Positions 26,357 through 36,935 of a DNA stretch of 64,000 nt are shown in pieces. The DNA is taken from the NCBI RefSeq assembly GCF_002258315.1, contig NZ_NOYD01000012.1, forward strand, positions 246,937 to 310,936, read 5' to 3'. Under the pieces are notes generated by a model. It was not told where the DNA came from. It did no database searches and worked only from the letters and a program-made list of their open reading frames with translations. The position numbers and the translations under genes are program-made. This stretch comes from Rhodococcus sp. 06-462-5. Its GTDB lineage: Bacteria > Actinomycetota > Actinomycetes > Mycobacteriales > Mycobacteriaceae. Positions within the stretch are counted from its first letter, which is position 1. Every line of letters begins with the position of its first letter.

Positions 26357-26455
26357 AATCGAATTAGGCAAATCGCCCTGCGCCGGTAGGGGCGATCTCC
26401 AGCGATTTCCATTCGTCGAGACAAACGAGGCCCTTCGACGGTCTAATCGTTTCCC

Positions 26456-28402
26456 ATGACGGCAGTACAGCCACACCCCCTCCTGCAACCCGCACGCGAT
26501 CCGAGCGGCGGCGACGCAGCGGCGGCATGGGCGACCATCGTGCGCGAGCAACCGCGCTACCCGCGGGTGTCCATCACGGCGAACGTGCGCATACCGATGA
26601 GCGACGGAACGGCATTGCGCGCATACGTCTTTCGCCCCGCGGACGCGTCGGGACGGGCGGTGGAGGGCGTGTTTCCCACCGTCCTGAACCTCACGCCCTA
26701 CAACAAGCTGCTGATCAAGGGCATCGACACCATCCTCGAGACCCCGGTTCTCGGTCGCGCGATCCGAGCTTTCTCCTCTGCGTTCGACCTGACCGGAACC
26801 AGATTCGACGGCATCACCGAGATCACCCGGGTGGTGGCGGGCGGGGCGGCCGACCTGCTCTCGGTCAACCGTCATCTCGTGCGCAGCGGGTACGTGCAGA
26901 TGATCGTCGACGTCCGCGGCACCGGCAGCTCCTCGGGCACCTGGGACGTGCTGGGCCCCCGAGAGCAGCTCGACTCGCTCGAAGTGATCGAGTGGGCGCG
27001 ACGCAGGCAGTGGTGCAACGGCAGGATCGGGATGGCCGGAATCTCGTACTCCGCCATCAACGCCCTGCAGGCCGCAGCCAAGCAGCCTGCAGGCCTCGAC
27101 GCGGTGTTCGCGGTCGAGGGGTCGGTGGACATCGTGCGGGAGATCTTCGCCACCGGAGGCGCAACCTCGGCGTTCATTCCGCTGTGGCTCGCGGCCGTCA
27201 ACGGGCTCAAATGGGCGCCTGCGGTCGGCGGAATCGACACGCTCGCCTGGCTCCGCGATCGCGCTCGATCCCCGGCCACGAATCTGCTCGACCTGGCCAA
27301 AGGGTTTGTCTCGGGCGGAGATCCGCGAATCTACGACAACGAGTACTACGACACCATCGATGCCGTCATCGAAGACATCGCGGCACCGACATTTCTGTAC
27401 GGCTGCTGGCACGACATATTCGGCGGTTCCGCACCGGACATCTACAACCGGCTCGCTCTCGAACGCGGATACAAGCAGCTGCTCGTCGGCGACGGGTACC
27501 ACGGCAACCCGGGAATCGGGTTCGGCGAACCGGGATTTCCGCCTCGCCTGGACGTACTCGAGCGGGCCTGGTTCGACAAGTGGCTGCGCGACGTGGACAA
27601 CGGAATCGAGAACTACGGCCCCGTCACCCTGCGTCAGCAGGGTGGCAATTGGACTGCGCACGGGCGCTTTCCGGCTCCTCGGGCGCAACCTCGCCGGCTC
27701 TACCTGTCGGCAGCGGCGTCGGGCACCGCGCCCCATGCCGTCGCCGACGGCAGCCTCACCGGCGATCCGGCCGCCGAGTCCGACGTCCTGACGGTCCGGC
27801 CCTCACTGCGGGCCGTCGTATCTCGTGACACCACACAGGTTCTCGCAGGCGTGACGGCAGTCCTGGGCGGCGGTTTCACCTACGACAATCGATTCGCCGA
27901 GGGTGCCGCAGTCACCTTCACCACCGCGCCCGCCGAGTCGGACACCGTGCTGTCCGGTCCCATGAACCTGCATCTGCGTGTGGTCTGCCATGCGCCGGAG
28001 GCGATGTGGGCCATCATGATCTGCGACGTCGCCCCGAGCGGCCGATCGATCGTGCTGAGCAACGGCGCCCTGCTCGCATCACGCCGAGCCGTCGACGACG
28101 AGCGATCACTGTTCGCCCCGAACGGTGATTACACCCGTCCGTACCATCCACTCACCGAGGCAGCGCTGCTCCCGGTACCCGTGGGGGAACCCATCGATCT
28201 CGACATCGACATCCTGACCACCGAGGCCGTCATCGCATCCGGCCACCGCCTGCGCGTGAGCGTATTCGCCACCGACACACCGCGGTTCATCCCGATCCTG
28301 CCGGATCTGGTGCGTACCCGCCTGCGCAGGCAGGACATCGACATCGACCCGGAGAGTCCGAGTTACCTGGTGGTGCCGGTACTCGGTGAGCCCGGCTGGT
28401 AG
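26456..28402 (+). CDS. CocE/NonD-family hydrolase
   Basis: A 648-residue alpha/beta hydrolase of the X-Pro dipeptidyl-peptidase/cocaine esterase family. The N-terminal domain begins at ITANVRIPMSDGTALRAYVF; the nucleophile Ser is in MAGISYSA, with Asp and His candidates in YGCWHDIFGG and GDGYHGNPG. The C-terminal jelly-roll domain includes FTTAPAESDTVLSGPMNLHL. The enzyme probably hydrolyses esters or amides; the substrate is unknown. The next gene starts 10 nt after its stop, suggesting co-transcription. Confidence 0.85.
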   Translation: MTAVQPHPLLQPARDPSGGDAAAAWATIVREQPRYPRVSITANVRIPMSDGTALRAYVFRPADASGRAVEGVFPTVLNLTPYNKLLIKGIDTILETPVLGRAIRAFSSAFDLTGTRFDGITEITRVVAGGAADLLSVNRHLVRSGYVQMIVDVRGTGSSSGTWDVLGPREQLDSLEVIEWARRRQWCNGRIGMAGISYSAINALQAAAKQPAGLDAVFAVEGSVDIVREIFATGGATSAFIPLWLAAVNGLKWAPAVGGIDTLAWLRDRARSPATNLLDLAKGFVSGGDPRIYDNEYYDTIDAVIEDIAAPTFLYGCWHDIFGGSAPDIYNRLALERGYKQLLVGDGYHGNPGIGFGEPGFPPRLDVLERAWFDKWLRDVDNGIENYGPVTLRQQGGNWTAHGRFPAPRAQPRRLYLSAAASGTAPHAVADGSLTGDPAAESDVLTVRPSLRAVVSRDTTQVLAGVTAVLGGGFTYDNRFAEGAAVTFTTAPAESDTVLSGPMNLHLRVVCHAPEAMWAIMICDVAPSGRSIVLSNGALLASRRAVDDERSLFAPNGDYTRPYHPLTEAALLPVPVGEPIDLDIDILTTEAVIASGHRLRVSVFATDTPRFIPILPDLVRTRLRRQDIDIDPESPSYLVVPVLGEPGW

Positions 28403-28412
28403 GAACGAGAGC

Positions 28413-29318
28413 ATGAGAATCGAACAAGGTGTCGCGCCGACGAACTCCGTCGAGATCGCGTACGAGGACATGGGGTCGATCGACGATCCCGCGGTGCTGC
28501 TCATCATGGGTCTGTCTGCGCAATTGACGTTGTGGCCCATGGACTTCTGCACCCGTCTCGTCGACGCGGGCTACCGGGTGATCCGCATCGACAACCGCGA
28601 TATCGGGTTGTCCACCAAGATGACCGGGCAGAAGGTGCGAGGTTCCCAGATTCTTCGCCTGATCCGGCACGAGTTCGGGATGTCCTCGGACGTGCCGTAC
28701 ACCATCACGGACATGGCGGCCGACGCCGTCGGCGTGCTCGACCATCTCGACATCGACTCGGTGCACGTCGTCGGGGCGTCCATGGGCGGGATGATCACCC
28801 AGGTCTTCGCCGGAAGCTATCCCGACCGAACGAAGTCGGTCGGGATCCTCTTCTCGAGCACCAACGAGCCGTTCCTGCCGCCGCCCGACCCACGCGCGCT
28901 GCTGCCGCTCATGGGTGGCGTCGGGAAGGACGCGACCAAGGACGAGATCATCGCGCACTCGGCGAAGACGCTCGCCGCGATCGGCTCCCCCGGCTACCGC
29001 ACTCCACTAGAGGAGCAGCTCGAGATCGCGCAGGTGATGTACGAGCGGAACTACAACCCGTCCGGTGTCGTCCGGCAGATGGCCGCCATCACCGGCACCG
29101 GCAGTCTGCGGCCCTACGCGAAGAAGATCACCGCACCCACCACGGTCATCCACGGCACCGCCGACAAACTGGTGCGGCCGTCGGGCGGGAAGGCCATCGC
29201 CCGTGCCGTCCCCGACGCCGAGCTGACGTTGATCGACGGTATGGCCCACGACCTGCCTGCCGCGCTGATCGACCGCATCGCCGGGATCATCCTGGCGAAT
29301 TTCGCGCGGGCCGCCTAG
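28413..29318 (+). CDS. Alpha/beta hydrolase
   Basis: A 301-residue alpha/beta hydrolase: oxyanion region LLIMGLSAQ, IRIDNRDIGLS, nucleophile elbow VVGASMGGM and a C-terminal GTADKLV and GMAHDLP providing Asp and His. The ATG at 28413 is used because AGGAACGAGAG precedes it. It follows the CocE-like gene closely and ends before a strong terminator. The substrate cannot be told; an ester hydrolase is likely. Confidence 0.85.
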   Translation: MRIEQGVAPTNSVEIAYEDMGSIDDPAVLLIMGLSAQLTLWPMDFCTRLVDAGYRVIRIDNRDIGLSTKMTGQKVRGSQILRLIRHEFGMSSDVPYTITDMAADAVGVLDHLDIDSVHVVGASMGGMITQVFAGSYPDRTKSVGILFSSTNEPFLPPPDPRALLPLMGGVGKDATKDEIIAHSAKTLAAIGSPGYRTPLEEQLEIAQVMYERNYNPSGVVRQMAAITGTGSLRPYAKKITAPTTVIHGTADKLVRPSGGKAIARAVPDAELTLIDGMAHDLPAALIDRIAGIILANFARAA

Positions 29319-29339
29319 GCGCGACGGGCCTCGTCACGC

Positions 29340-29380
29340 AACGAAGGCCGGCACCCGAGGTATCGGTGCCGGCCTTCGTT
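29340..29380. terminator. Bidirectional terminator between the hydrolase gene and rplA
   Basis: Perfect 16-bp arms AACGAAGGCCGGCACC (29340-29355) and GGTGCCGGCCTTCGTT (29365-29380) with a 9-nt loop. It sits between two convergent genes and can end transcription from both sides. Confidence 0.88.
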
Positions 29381-29396
29381 GTGGTGCTGAGCTGAT

Positions 29397-30116
29397 TTAC
29401 GCGTTCGCGTCGTCCTCGAGGAGGTTGCGCGTGCGGTTCGGATCGACCTGGACGCCGGGTCCGGTGGTGGTCGAGACGGTGACCTTCTTGACGTAACGGC
29501 CCTTGGCCGACGACGGCTTCGCACGCAGGATCTCGTCCAGCGCTGCGCCGTAGTTCTCCACCAGCTTGGTCTCGTCGAACGAGGCCTTGCCGATGACGAA
29601 GTGCAGGTTGGCCTGCTTGTCGACGCGGAAGTTGATCTTGCCGCCCTTGATGTCGTTGACGGCCTTGGTCACATCGTTGGTGACCGTGCCCGTCTTCGGG
29701 TTCGGCATCAGGCCACGCGGTCCGAGGACACGGGCGATACGGCCGACCTTGGCCATCTGATCCGGGGTGGCGATCGCGGCGTCGAAGTCCAGGAATCCGC
29801 CCTGGATGCGCTCGATCAGATCTTCTGCGCCGACGACGTCGGCTCCTGCTGCCTCGGCCTCTGCAGCCTTCTCACCAGCGGCGAAAACAATAACCCGAGC
29901 GGTCTTGCCGGTGCCGTGGGGAAGGTTGACGGTGCCGCGCACCATCTGGTCGGCCTTGCGAGGGTCGACGCCGAGACGCACTGCGACCTCGACGGTGGGG
30001 TCGAACTTGCTCGACGCGGTCTCCTTGGCCAGCTTGGCGGCTTCGAGAGGCGAGTAGAGGTTGTCCTGGTCGATCTTTGCGGCCTGCTCGAGGTAGGCCT
30101 TGCTGCGCTTTGCCAT
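29397..30116 (-). CDS. rplA: Ribosomal protein L1
   Basis: A 239-residue L1 of the 50S stalk. Typical segments are [45 protein letters not shown] and [20 protein letters not shown]. It lies 83 nt downstream of rplK in the conserved secE-nusG-rplK-rplA order. L1 can also repress its own operon. Confidence 0.98.
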   Translation of the reverse strand: MAKRSKAYLEQAAKIDQDNLYSPLEAAKLAKETASSKFDPTVEVAVRLGVDPRKADQMVRGTVNLPHGTGKTARVIVFAAGEKAAEAEAAGADVVGAEDLIERIQGGFLDFDAAIATPDQMAKVGRIARVLGPRGLMPNPKTGTVTNDVTKAVNDIKGGKINFRVDKQANLHFVIGKASFDETKLVENYGAALDEILRAKPSSAKGRYVKKVTVSTTTGPGVQVDPNRTRNLLEDDANA

Positions 30117-30199
30117 GTCTTACTGTCCTTCGTTCGAGTTCAGTGTGGTTGACGAGCCTGGCCGGCTCTCCCACGTGTGATGCTTGGAGAGGCTGGAAA

Positions 30200-30634
30200 T
30201 CAGCCTTCGACCGTGATGCCCATCGAGCGAGCAGTGCCGGCGATGATCTTCGCGGCCTGATCGATGTCGTTGGCGTTGAGGTCTTCCTGCTTGGTCTTGG
30301 CGATCTCGCGCACCTGATCCATGGTCACCTTGGCGACCTTGGTCTTGTGCGGCTCGCCGGAGCCCTTGGCCACGCCTGCAGCCTTGAGCAGCAGCTTGGC
30401 AGCCGGAGGAGTCTTCAGCTTGAAGTCGAACGTGCGGTCTTCGTAGACCGAGATCTCGACCGGCACGACGTTGCCGCGCTGCGACTCGGTCGCGGCGTTG
30501 TACGCCTTGCAGAACTCCATGATGTTGACGCCGTGCTGGCCCAGTGCGGGGCCGACGGGCGGTGCCGGGTTGGCGGCACCGGCCTGGATCTGAAGCTTGA
30601 TGATCCCGGCTAGCTTCTTCTTCTTCGGGGGCAT
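30200..30634 (-). CDS. rplK: Ribosomal protein L11
   Basis: A 144-residue L11. It starts [20 protein letters not shown] at the ATG at 30634 and shows [20 protein letters not shown] and [18 protein letters not shown], both diagnostic. AAGGAAAAAG lies before the start. The long open frame upstream reads through the nusG-rplK gap and is not coding. L11 binds the GTPase-associated region of 23S rRNA. Confidence 0.98.
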
Positions 30635-30698
30635 TTCTTTTTCCTTGTATTCGCTCGGGTTTCTTGCGGTTGCTACTGCAAGTCTGTGTGGTCGGCTT

Positions 30699-31538
<840 letters not shown>

Positions 31539-31587
31539 CTAGTTCCTGCTCGGTTCGATCGTCGATAGGTCGCGCAGCTGCGATCGG

Positions 31588-32064
31588 TCAGCCGAACAGC
31601 CAGCCGACGCCCTGGATGAAGAGCACGTCGAGGCCACTGATGTACGCAACCATGAACGTCAGGAAGACGAGCACGACGGTGGTGTAGGTGACCATCTGCT
31701 TCTTGTTCGGCCAGATGACCTTGCGAAGCTCGGCGACGACCTCACGGAAGAACTGCAACAGACGCAGAAACACGTTCGGCCGCTTGTCGGCTTTGACCTT
31801 GCCCGGACGAGTCCTACCGGCCTTGGCCTTCGCCGGCGCGGTGGATGCGGCCGGAGCCTTGGACATCGACACGCCCGCAGCGCTACCGCGGGACCTGCTG
31901 GTCGATCGCTTACCGGTGGGGACCACGGCGTCTGCAGCGGATTCACCGGCAGCGGTGTCAGCATCGGAAGGACGGCCCTCGGAGCCAGGTGCGACGTCGT
32001 CTGCAGCCGAAGAGTTCTCGAACTCCTCCGATCGACCGTCGCGCTTACCGCGCTCCTCGCTCAC
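31588..32064 (-). CDS. secE: Preprotein translocase subunit SecE
   Basis: A 158-residue SecE. The conserved C-terminal part is [25 protein letters not shown] then one helix ([20 protein letters not shown]). About 95 residues of Ser/Ala/Lys/Glu-rich extension precede it, longer than classical SecE but common in this group. The GTG at 32064 is chosen with GAGAGG about 6 nt upstream; the longer frame would run into tRNA-Trp. It is the structural clamp of SecYEG. Confidence 0.95.
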   Translation of the reverse strand: MSEERGKRDGRSEEFENSSAADDVAPGSEGRPSDADTAAGESAADAVVPTGKRSTSRSRGSAAGVSMSKAPAASTAPAKAKAGRTRPGKVKADKRPNVFLRLLQFFREVVAELRKVIWPNKKQMVTYTTVVLVFLTFMVAYISGLDVLFIQGVGWLFG

Positions 32065-32094
32065 GTCGTTCCTCTCAGTTGCTGACACCTTGGG

Positions 32095-32167
<73 letters not shown>

Positions 32168-32356
32168 TCGGCCGAAACTTTCTCGGCCGCTCTGGTGTCC
32201 ATCCGGGCTCTCACCCCACCCGCACACCCTCCGGAAGAGGACGCGGGCAGCGCAGAGCGCCGGATTACCCCAGAAATCTCAGTGTACTGCACGCCCTTCG
32301 GAACAGATAAATCCCGTCGTCCCGGCCGTGAACGAGCTCGACCGGATCGACCATGC

Positions 32357-32782
32357 TCAGGCCAAGCGCACCGTTGCGGTGGCTCGCCCGAAAATCTTCT
32401 TGCCTGCGGACTTCGCGACGATGGCGACTGTCGCGGTCCGCTTCTCGGCGTCCACGGACTTGACCTTGCCGGTGAACTCCACCGACGCCGGGGAGTCGGC
32501 CGGGACCAACACTGCACTGGTGAAGCGCACGTTGTACTCGGTGACCGCACCCGGGTCGCCGAGCCACGAGGTGACGAAACCGGCCCCGAGACCCATCGTG
32601 AGCATTCCGTGCGCGATGACGTCGTCCAATCCGGCCAGCTCGACGACTTCGTCGCTCCAGTGGATCGGGTTGGGATCGCCCGATACGCCTGCGTAGTTCA
32701 CCAGGTCGCCGCGGGTGAGTGCGACGATGCGCTCGGGAAGCTCCTCGCCGACCGACACCTCGTCGAAGTTACGAAGCGCCAT
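32357..32782 (-). CDS. hadB: (3R)-hydroxyacyl-ACP dehydratase subunit HadB
   Basis: A 141-residue hotdog protein. The hydratase motif with catalytic Asp and His is YAGVSGDPNPIHWSDEV, followed by VIAHGMLTMGLGAGFVTSWL. It is the catalytic partner of HadA in the FAS-II dehydratase that builds mycolic-acid chains. It overlaps the hadA end by 14 nt. In M. tuberculosis hadC follows; here the next element downstream is tRNA-Trp, so only the AB pair is encoded. Confidence 0.95.
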   Translation of the reverse strand: MALRNFDEVSVGEELPERIVALTRGDLVNYAGVSGDPNPIHWSDEVVELAGLDDVIAHGMLTMGLGAGFVTSWLGDPGAVTEYNVRFTSAVLVPADSPASVEFTGKVKSVDAEKRTATVAIVAKSAGKKIFGRATATVRLA

Positions 32783-33311
32783 GCCTGATCACTTCCTTCA
32801 CCGCATGGGCGATGTTCTCGTCGATCTCCCCGCCGGTACGCGCCACGATGGTCGTCCAGGTCGTTTGAACGAGATCGCCGTTCTGATCGGTGATGATGTT
32901 CTTGGTGGTCATGATGTCGCTGCCGCTCATCTGCCGGAACGATTCGAGATACACGTCGCAGAAGATTCGATCGCCCACCTGGATCGGGCGATGAAATTCC
33001 AGTCTCTGATCGGTCTGCAGAATCTGACTCGGGTCGTAGCCCGTGATGACTTCTTGCAACATCCGGGTCTGCGACATGATTCCGAGCAGGGAAACGAAGG
33101 TCAAGGGCGCGAGGAGACCGTCGTAACCGAGGCCCTTCGCAGCGTCCTCGTCGTGATGCGCGGGATGAAAATCCTGGACGGCACGCGCGTATTCACGAAC
33201 CTTCTCGCGGCCGACCTCGTAGAAGTCGTCGACGCGAAAATGAGAACCGACCATGGACGCCGCGTGAGCGGATGCATCCATGGCCGGGACGTCGTGCGGA
33301 GCTTGTGACAC
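32769..33311 (-). CDS. hadA: (3R)-hydroxyacyl-ACP dehydratase subunit HadA
   Basis: A 180-residue hotdog protein, the stabilising subunit of the HadAB dehydratase. It shows YEVGREKVREYARAVQDFHP, LGYDGLLAPLTFVSLLG and PIQVGDRIFCDVYLESFRQM, as in mycobacterial HadA. The GTG at 33311 has AAAGG about 10 nt upstream; an ATG at 33281 is an alternative. It follows rpmG by 110 nt and may share its promoter. Confidence 0.93.
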   Translation of the reverse strand: MSQAPHDVPAMDASAHAASMVGSHFRVDDFYEVGREKVREYARAVQDFHPAHHDEDAAKGLGYDGLLAPLTFVSLLGIMSQTRMLQEVITGYDPSQILQTDQRLEFHRPIQVGDRIFCDVYLESFRQMSGSDIMTTKNIITDQNGDLVQTTWTTIVARTGGEIDENIAHAVKEVIRHGAS

Positions 33312-33421
33312 GGAAAGACAACCTTTTCTACCCTGGACGCAAGAGCCGTTAGGGGAAGAAGTGTGTCCTAACGCCGGGCGCCGACTGGTGAACGGAAATG
33401 CGAACCAGCGAGCCGAGCGGA

Positions 33422-33589
33422 CTAGCGAGATTCGCGGTGAGCCCGATGCGTGCCGCAGTTGGAGCAGAACTTCTTCAGCTCGATGCGGTCGGGATCGTTC
33501 CGACGGTTCTTCTTGGTGATGTAGTTGCGGTGCTTGCAAACCTCGCAGGCCAAGGTGATCTTGGGCCGCACATCGGTGGAGGAGGCCAC
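33422..33589 (-). CDS. rpmG: Ribosomal protein L33, zinc-binding form
   Basis: A 55-residue L33 read from a GTG at 33589 ([20 protein letters not shown]) to a TAG at 33422. It contains two CxxC pairs (CEVC and CSNC), so it is the zinc-containing form, and [15 protein letters not shown], a family signature. AGTAGG is 7 nt upstream of the start. It lies at the head of the hadAB genes, as in mycobacteria. Confidence 0.96.
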   Translation of the reverse strand: MASSTDVRPKITLACEVCKHRNYITKKNRRNDPDRIELKKFCSNCGTHRAHRESR

Positions 33590-33670
33590 TGGACGCCTAC
33601 TTTCGGGTAAATCTGATCAGGGTCAATCAGGACTGTTCATGAGTGCTACGGGTCGTGCTTGCCTACTGTG

Positions 33671-33743
33671 TAGCGGTGACCGGACTTGAACCGGCGACGC
33701 AACGATTATGAGTCGTTTGCTCTACCAACTGAGCTACACCGCC
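33671..33743 (-). tRNA. tRNA-Met (CAT)
   Basis: A 73-nt tRNA. Acceptor GGCGGTG (33743-33737) pairs with CACCGCT (33678-33672), including one G-T pair. D-arm AGCTC/GAGC, T-loop GTTCAAG and anticodon CAT in CGACTCATAATCG are present. It looks like an elongator; no initiator-type three-GC anticodon stem is seen. Confidence 0.95.
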
Positions 33744-33805
33744 TCAGGTGCTCACCGTCCACCATCCCACGTGGGGAACGCGACGTCGAGCCATCCAATC
33801 CAGCG

Positions 33806-33878
33806 AGCCCCCTAACGGAATCGAACCGTTGACCTTTTCCTTACCATGGAAACGCTCTACCGACTGAGCTAAGGGGGC
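33806..33878 (-). tRNA. tRNA-Thr (GGT)
   Basis: A 73-nt tRNA. Acceptor GCCCCCT (33878-33872) pairs with AGGGGGC (33813-33807). The anticodon stem TTTCC/GGAAA encloses ATGGTAA, giving anticodon GGT. The T-arm GGTTCGATTCC is standard. Confidence 0.96.
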
Positions 33879-34029
33879 GGGATCAGAGCACATCAAGCCG
33901 TGCGCTGAAGCCTTCAAGAGGTTACACATTCGGAGCGCCCAGTACCAAATTGCGTGGTCAGCGAGCCCTTCCAGTCCCTCTTCACATGGAAACCCCAGCG
34001 AGGGAAAACCTCGCCGGGGTTCCAGGTGT

Positions 34030-34111
34030 GGCAGATGTAGGATTCGAACCTACGTAGGCATAAGCCGACGGATTTACAGTCCGCTCCCATTGGCCGCTCG
34101 GGCAATCTGCC
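34030..34111 (-). tRNA. tRNA-Tyr (GTA)
   Basis: An 82-nt class II tRNA. Acceptor GGCAGAT (34111-34105) pairs with ATCTGCC (34037-34031). The anticodon loop in GGACTGTAAATCC gives GTA, followed by a long variable arm and T-loop GTTCGAA. The remaining gaps among the three tRNAs hold nothing recognisable. Confidence 0.96.
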
Positions 34112-34285
34112 GTGATGCGATCGAAGCCCGTACTGCTCTTCGGCGCGGTGAGAAGAATACAACGAACGTCCCCCCGGAACGCAAACCGGGTGGATACGGT
34201 CGGTAGCGGGCCGATAAAGTCCCTGCGGGATGTGGACCGACACCACCGCCAAAACAAATTTCGATTCGACTGGAGAGTGTGAGAA

Positions 34286-34786
34286 GTGGCTGATTCGTCC
34301 TTCGACGTAGTGAGCAAAGTCGACCGACAGGAAGTGGACAACGCCGTCGGACAGGCCGCGAAGGAACTGGCGACGCGCTTCGACTTCCGCGGATCCGACA
34401 CCAGCATCGAATGGTCCGGCAGCGGAGAGTCCGAGACCATCGTCATCACGTCCGAATCCGAGGAGAAGGTCAAGGCCGCCCTCGACGTGTTCAAGGAGAA
34501 GCTGATCCGACGGGACGTCTCCCTCAAGGCCTTCGAGACCAACGATCCGGCCGCGTCCGGCAAGGTCTACAAGGTCACCGGCAAGCTCGTGCAGGGCATC
34601 ACGACCGAGAACGCCAAGAAGATCTCCAAGAAGATCCGCGACGACGGCCCCAAGGGCGTCAAGGCCCAGATCCAGGGCGACGAACTGCGCGTGAGCAGCA
34701 AGAAGCGCGACGACCTGCAAGCCATCCAGCAGCTGCTCAAGAACGAGGACTTCGGCATCGCACTGCAGTTCGTCAACTACCGATAG
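34286..34786 (+). CDS. YajQ-family nucleotide-binding protein
   Basis: A 166-residue protein of the YajQ family: [55 protein letters not shown] and a C-terminal [12 protein letters not shown]. YajQ proteins bind cyclic di-GMP in some bacteria and RNA or tRNA in others. The GTG start has GAGAGTGTGAGAA upstream. The window also encodes a GGDEF and a GAF-EAL protein, so a signalling role is possible. Confidence 0.93.
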   Translation: MADSSFDVVSKVDRQEVDNAVGQAAKELATRFDFRGSDTSIEWSGSGESETIVITSESEEKVKAALDVFKEKLIRRDVSLKAFETNDPAASGKVYKVTGKLVQGITTENAKKISKKIRDDGPKGVKAQIQGDELRVSSKKRDDLQAIQQLLKNEDFGIALQFVNYR

Positions 34787-34795
34787 TGCCTTCGG

Positions 34796-34841
34796 CAGTG
34801 GTGTGCTCGAGTGCCCCAGGAGGCACTCGAGCACACCACTG
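34796..34841. repeat. 20-bp perfect inverted repeat after yajQ-family gene
   Basis: CAGTGGTGTGCTCGAGTGCC (34796-34815) and its exact reverse complement (34822-34841) flank a 6-nt loop between convergent genes. It can act as a bidirectional terminator. The outer CAGTGG...CCACTG and the inner GAGTGCC resemble the structure at 54089-54166, so it may belong to a dispersed palindrome family. Confidence 0.85.
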
Positions 34842-34848
34842 CTCTGCA

Positions 34849-35715
34849 CTACGGCCGGTGGCCGGCCATCCGCTCGAGTCGCTCGATGCGGTCGGCCATC
34901 GGCGGGTGGGTGGCGAACAGTCGACCCGCCTTGTCGCCGATGCGGAACGGATTGGCGATCATCAGATGCGACTCGGCGGCCAAGCGCGGCTCGGGCGGCA
35001 ACGGTGCCAATTGCACTCCCCGCTCGAGCTTGCGGAGCGCCGACGCCAGCGCCAGCGGATCTCCGGTCAGCTCGGCTCCCGACTGATCTGCCTGATACTC
35101 CCGCGAACGAGAGACCGCCAGCCGTACCAGGGTGGCCGCAATGGGCCCCAGCATCGACACCAGCAACAACGCGAGCGGGTTCGCGCCTCCGCTGCCGCGG
35201 CCGCCGAAGACGTTGGCGAAGAAGGCCAGGTTGGCCAGGCCCGAAATGACAGCAGCCATCGCCCCGGCCACCGACGAGATCAGAATGTCGCGGTTGTAGA
35301 CGTGCGAGAGCTCGTGGCCCAGCACCGCTCGTAGTTCACGCTCGTCGAGGATGCGCAGGATGCCCTCGGTGCAGCACACCGCAGCGTTGCGCGGATTGCG
35401 TCCGGTGGCGAACGCGTTGGGGTTGTTGGTGGGACTGACGTACAGCGCAGGCATCGGCTGATGGGCCGTCGTCGCCAACTCCCGCACGATCCGATACATC
35501 GCCGGTTGCTCGAGTTCGCTGACCGGCACCGCGTGCATCGACTTCAGGGCCATCTTCGCGCTGTTGAAGTATGCGTAGCCGTTGACGCCCACCGCCAGGA
35601 CGATCGAGCCGATCAGAATGGTCGCGTTACCGAACAGCGAACCGATGAAGACGATGAGCGCCGACATCCCGACCAGCAGGCCGAATGTCTTTGCGCCGTT
35701 CGCGTAACCGTTCAT
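34849..35715 (-). CDS. htpX: Membrane zinc metalloprotease HtpX
   Basis: A 288-residue M48 protease. It has two N-terminal helices ([17 protein letters not shown]), a catalytic HELSH with a zinc Glu in [10 protein letters not shown], and two further helices ([20 protein letters not shown]). HtpX degrades misfolded membrane proteins. In M. tuberculosis htpX is Rv0563, next to grcC1, and the same adjacency is seen here. Confidence 0.95.
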   Translation of the reverse strand: MNGYANGAKTFGLLVGMSALIVFIGSLFGNATILIGSIVLAVGVNGYAYFNSAKMALKSMHAVPVSELEQPAMYRIVRELATTAHQPMPALYVSPTNNPNAFATGRNPRNAAVCCTEGILRILDERELRAVLGHELSHVYNRDILISSVAGAMAAVISGLANLAFFANVFGGRGSGGANPLALLLVSMLGPIAATLVRLAVSRSREYQADQSGAELTGDPLALASALRKLERGVQLAPLPPEPRLAAESHLMIANPFRIGDKAGRLFATHPPMADRIERLERMAGHRP

Positions 35716-35790
35716 GACTGAAGGTGCCTCCTCGTACCGGGTGTTACTACCCGATTCAACGAAAACACCCCGACCGGCAGTTCCCGGTCG

Positions 35791-36810
35791 TCAGCCCACG
35801 CGTTCGACGGTGTAATCCACCAACCGGCCGAGTGCATCGTTGGCAGGCCCCTGCGGCAGCAGTGCGAGTTCTGCGTGCGCCCGAGCGGCGTATTCGCCGA
35901 GTGTCTTCTTGGCCGAGACCATTCCGGGTGAACGCTGCAGCAGCTCCAGAGCCTCGGTGACCAGGGCGTCCTCGGTGACCGGACCGGCCAGGATCTCGCG
36001 CAGTCGATCGCCGTCGGCCCCTTCCTCGCGCAGCGCGAAGAGCACCGGCAGAGTGTGTACGCCCTCCCGCAGGTCGGTGCCGGGAGTCTTGCCGGACTGC
36101 TCGGTGGCCGAGGAGATGTCGATGATGTCGTCGGAGATCTGGAAGGCGGTACCGACGGCGTCCCCGAGGCGCTCGAGTCGTCCCACGTGCTCGGCATCGC
36201 CGCCGCTGAAGGTTCCACCGAAGCGTCCGCACGATGCGATGAGCGAACCGGTCTTCTCCCACACGACCTTCAGATAGTGCGCGACGGGATCGTCGGTGCT
36301 CTTGGCTCCGATGGTTTCGCGCATCTGACCGGTGACGAGTTCTGCGAAAGTCTCGGCGATGATGCGCACGGCGTCGGGTCCGAGCGTGGACACCAGACGA
36401 GACGCGTGCGCGAACAGGTAGTCGCCCGCGAGGATCGCCACACTGTTACCCCAGCGTGAGTTCGCACTCTCGGCGCCTCGACGCATCGACGCCTCGTCCA
36501 TGACGTCGTCGTGATAGAGCGTCGCCAGGTGGACCAGTTCGACGACCGTGGCCGCGGTGACGATCGCCGGATCGGTCGGAGACGGTCCCAGCTGGCCGGT
36601 GAGCACGGTGAACAGGGGCCGGAATCGTTTTCCGCCGGCCTTGGCCAGGTGCAACGCGGCCTCGGTGAGGAACTCCTCACCGTCGGAGAGTTCGCTGATC
36701 ATCAGTTCTTCGACGCGTGCGAGGCCGTCGGCGACGGATCGCGCGAGCTCCGGGTCACCCAGGTCGACTCCGGCAACGACCGTTGCTACGGCAGCGTCGT
36801 CTGTACTCAC
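35791..36810 (-). CDS. grcC: Long-chain polyprenyl diphosphate synthase (GrcC type)
   Basis: A 339-residue trans-prenyltransferase. The first aspartate-rich motif is LYHDDVMDEAS and the second ISDDIIDIS; GKRFRPLF is the substrate Lys/Arg segment. It probably makes the octa- or nonaprenyl side chain of menaquinone, given the men genes nearby and MenJ. The GTG start at 36810 lies after AGGGACC. It ends just upstream of htpX and may be co-transcribed. Confidence 0.9.
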   Translation of the reverse strand: MSTDDAAVATVVAGVDLGDPELARSVADGLARVEELMISELSDGEEFLTEAALHLAKAGGKRFRPLFTVLTGQLGPSPTDPAIVTAATVVELVHLATLYHDDVMDEASMRRGAESANSRWGNSVAILAGDYLFAHASRLVSTLGPDAVRIIAETFAELVTGQMRETIGAKSTDDPVAHYLKVVWEKTGSLIASCGRFGGTFSGGDAEHVGRLERLGDAVGTAFQISDDIIDISSATEQSGKTPGTDLREGVHTLPVLFALREEGADGDRLREILAGPVTEDALVTEALELLQRSPGMVSAKKTLGEYAARAHAELALLPQGPANDALGRLVDYTVERVG

Positions 36811-36935
36811 GATGTTGGTCCCTGTCCTGTCGTCGACATGCCGGCGGCAGCGGCGAAGCGCCGTTGCTCGCCTTCTACCGTAGTGAACCTAGCGTGCGCA
36901 CCGCAGGGACGGTGTCACCGACCACAGGTGACGCT

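Noticed and set aside
26333..27736. A 467-codon minus-strand frame
   Set aside because: Antisense to the CocE-like hydrolase; no recognisable domain.
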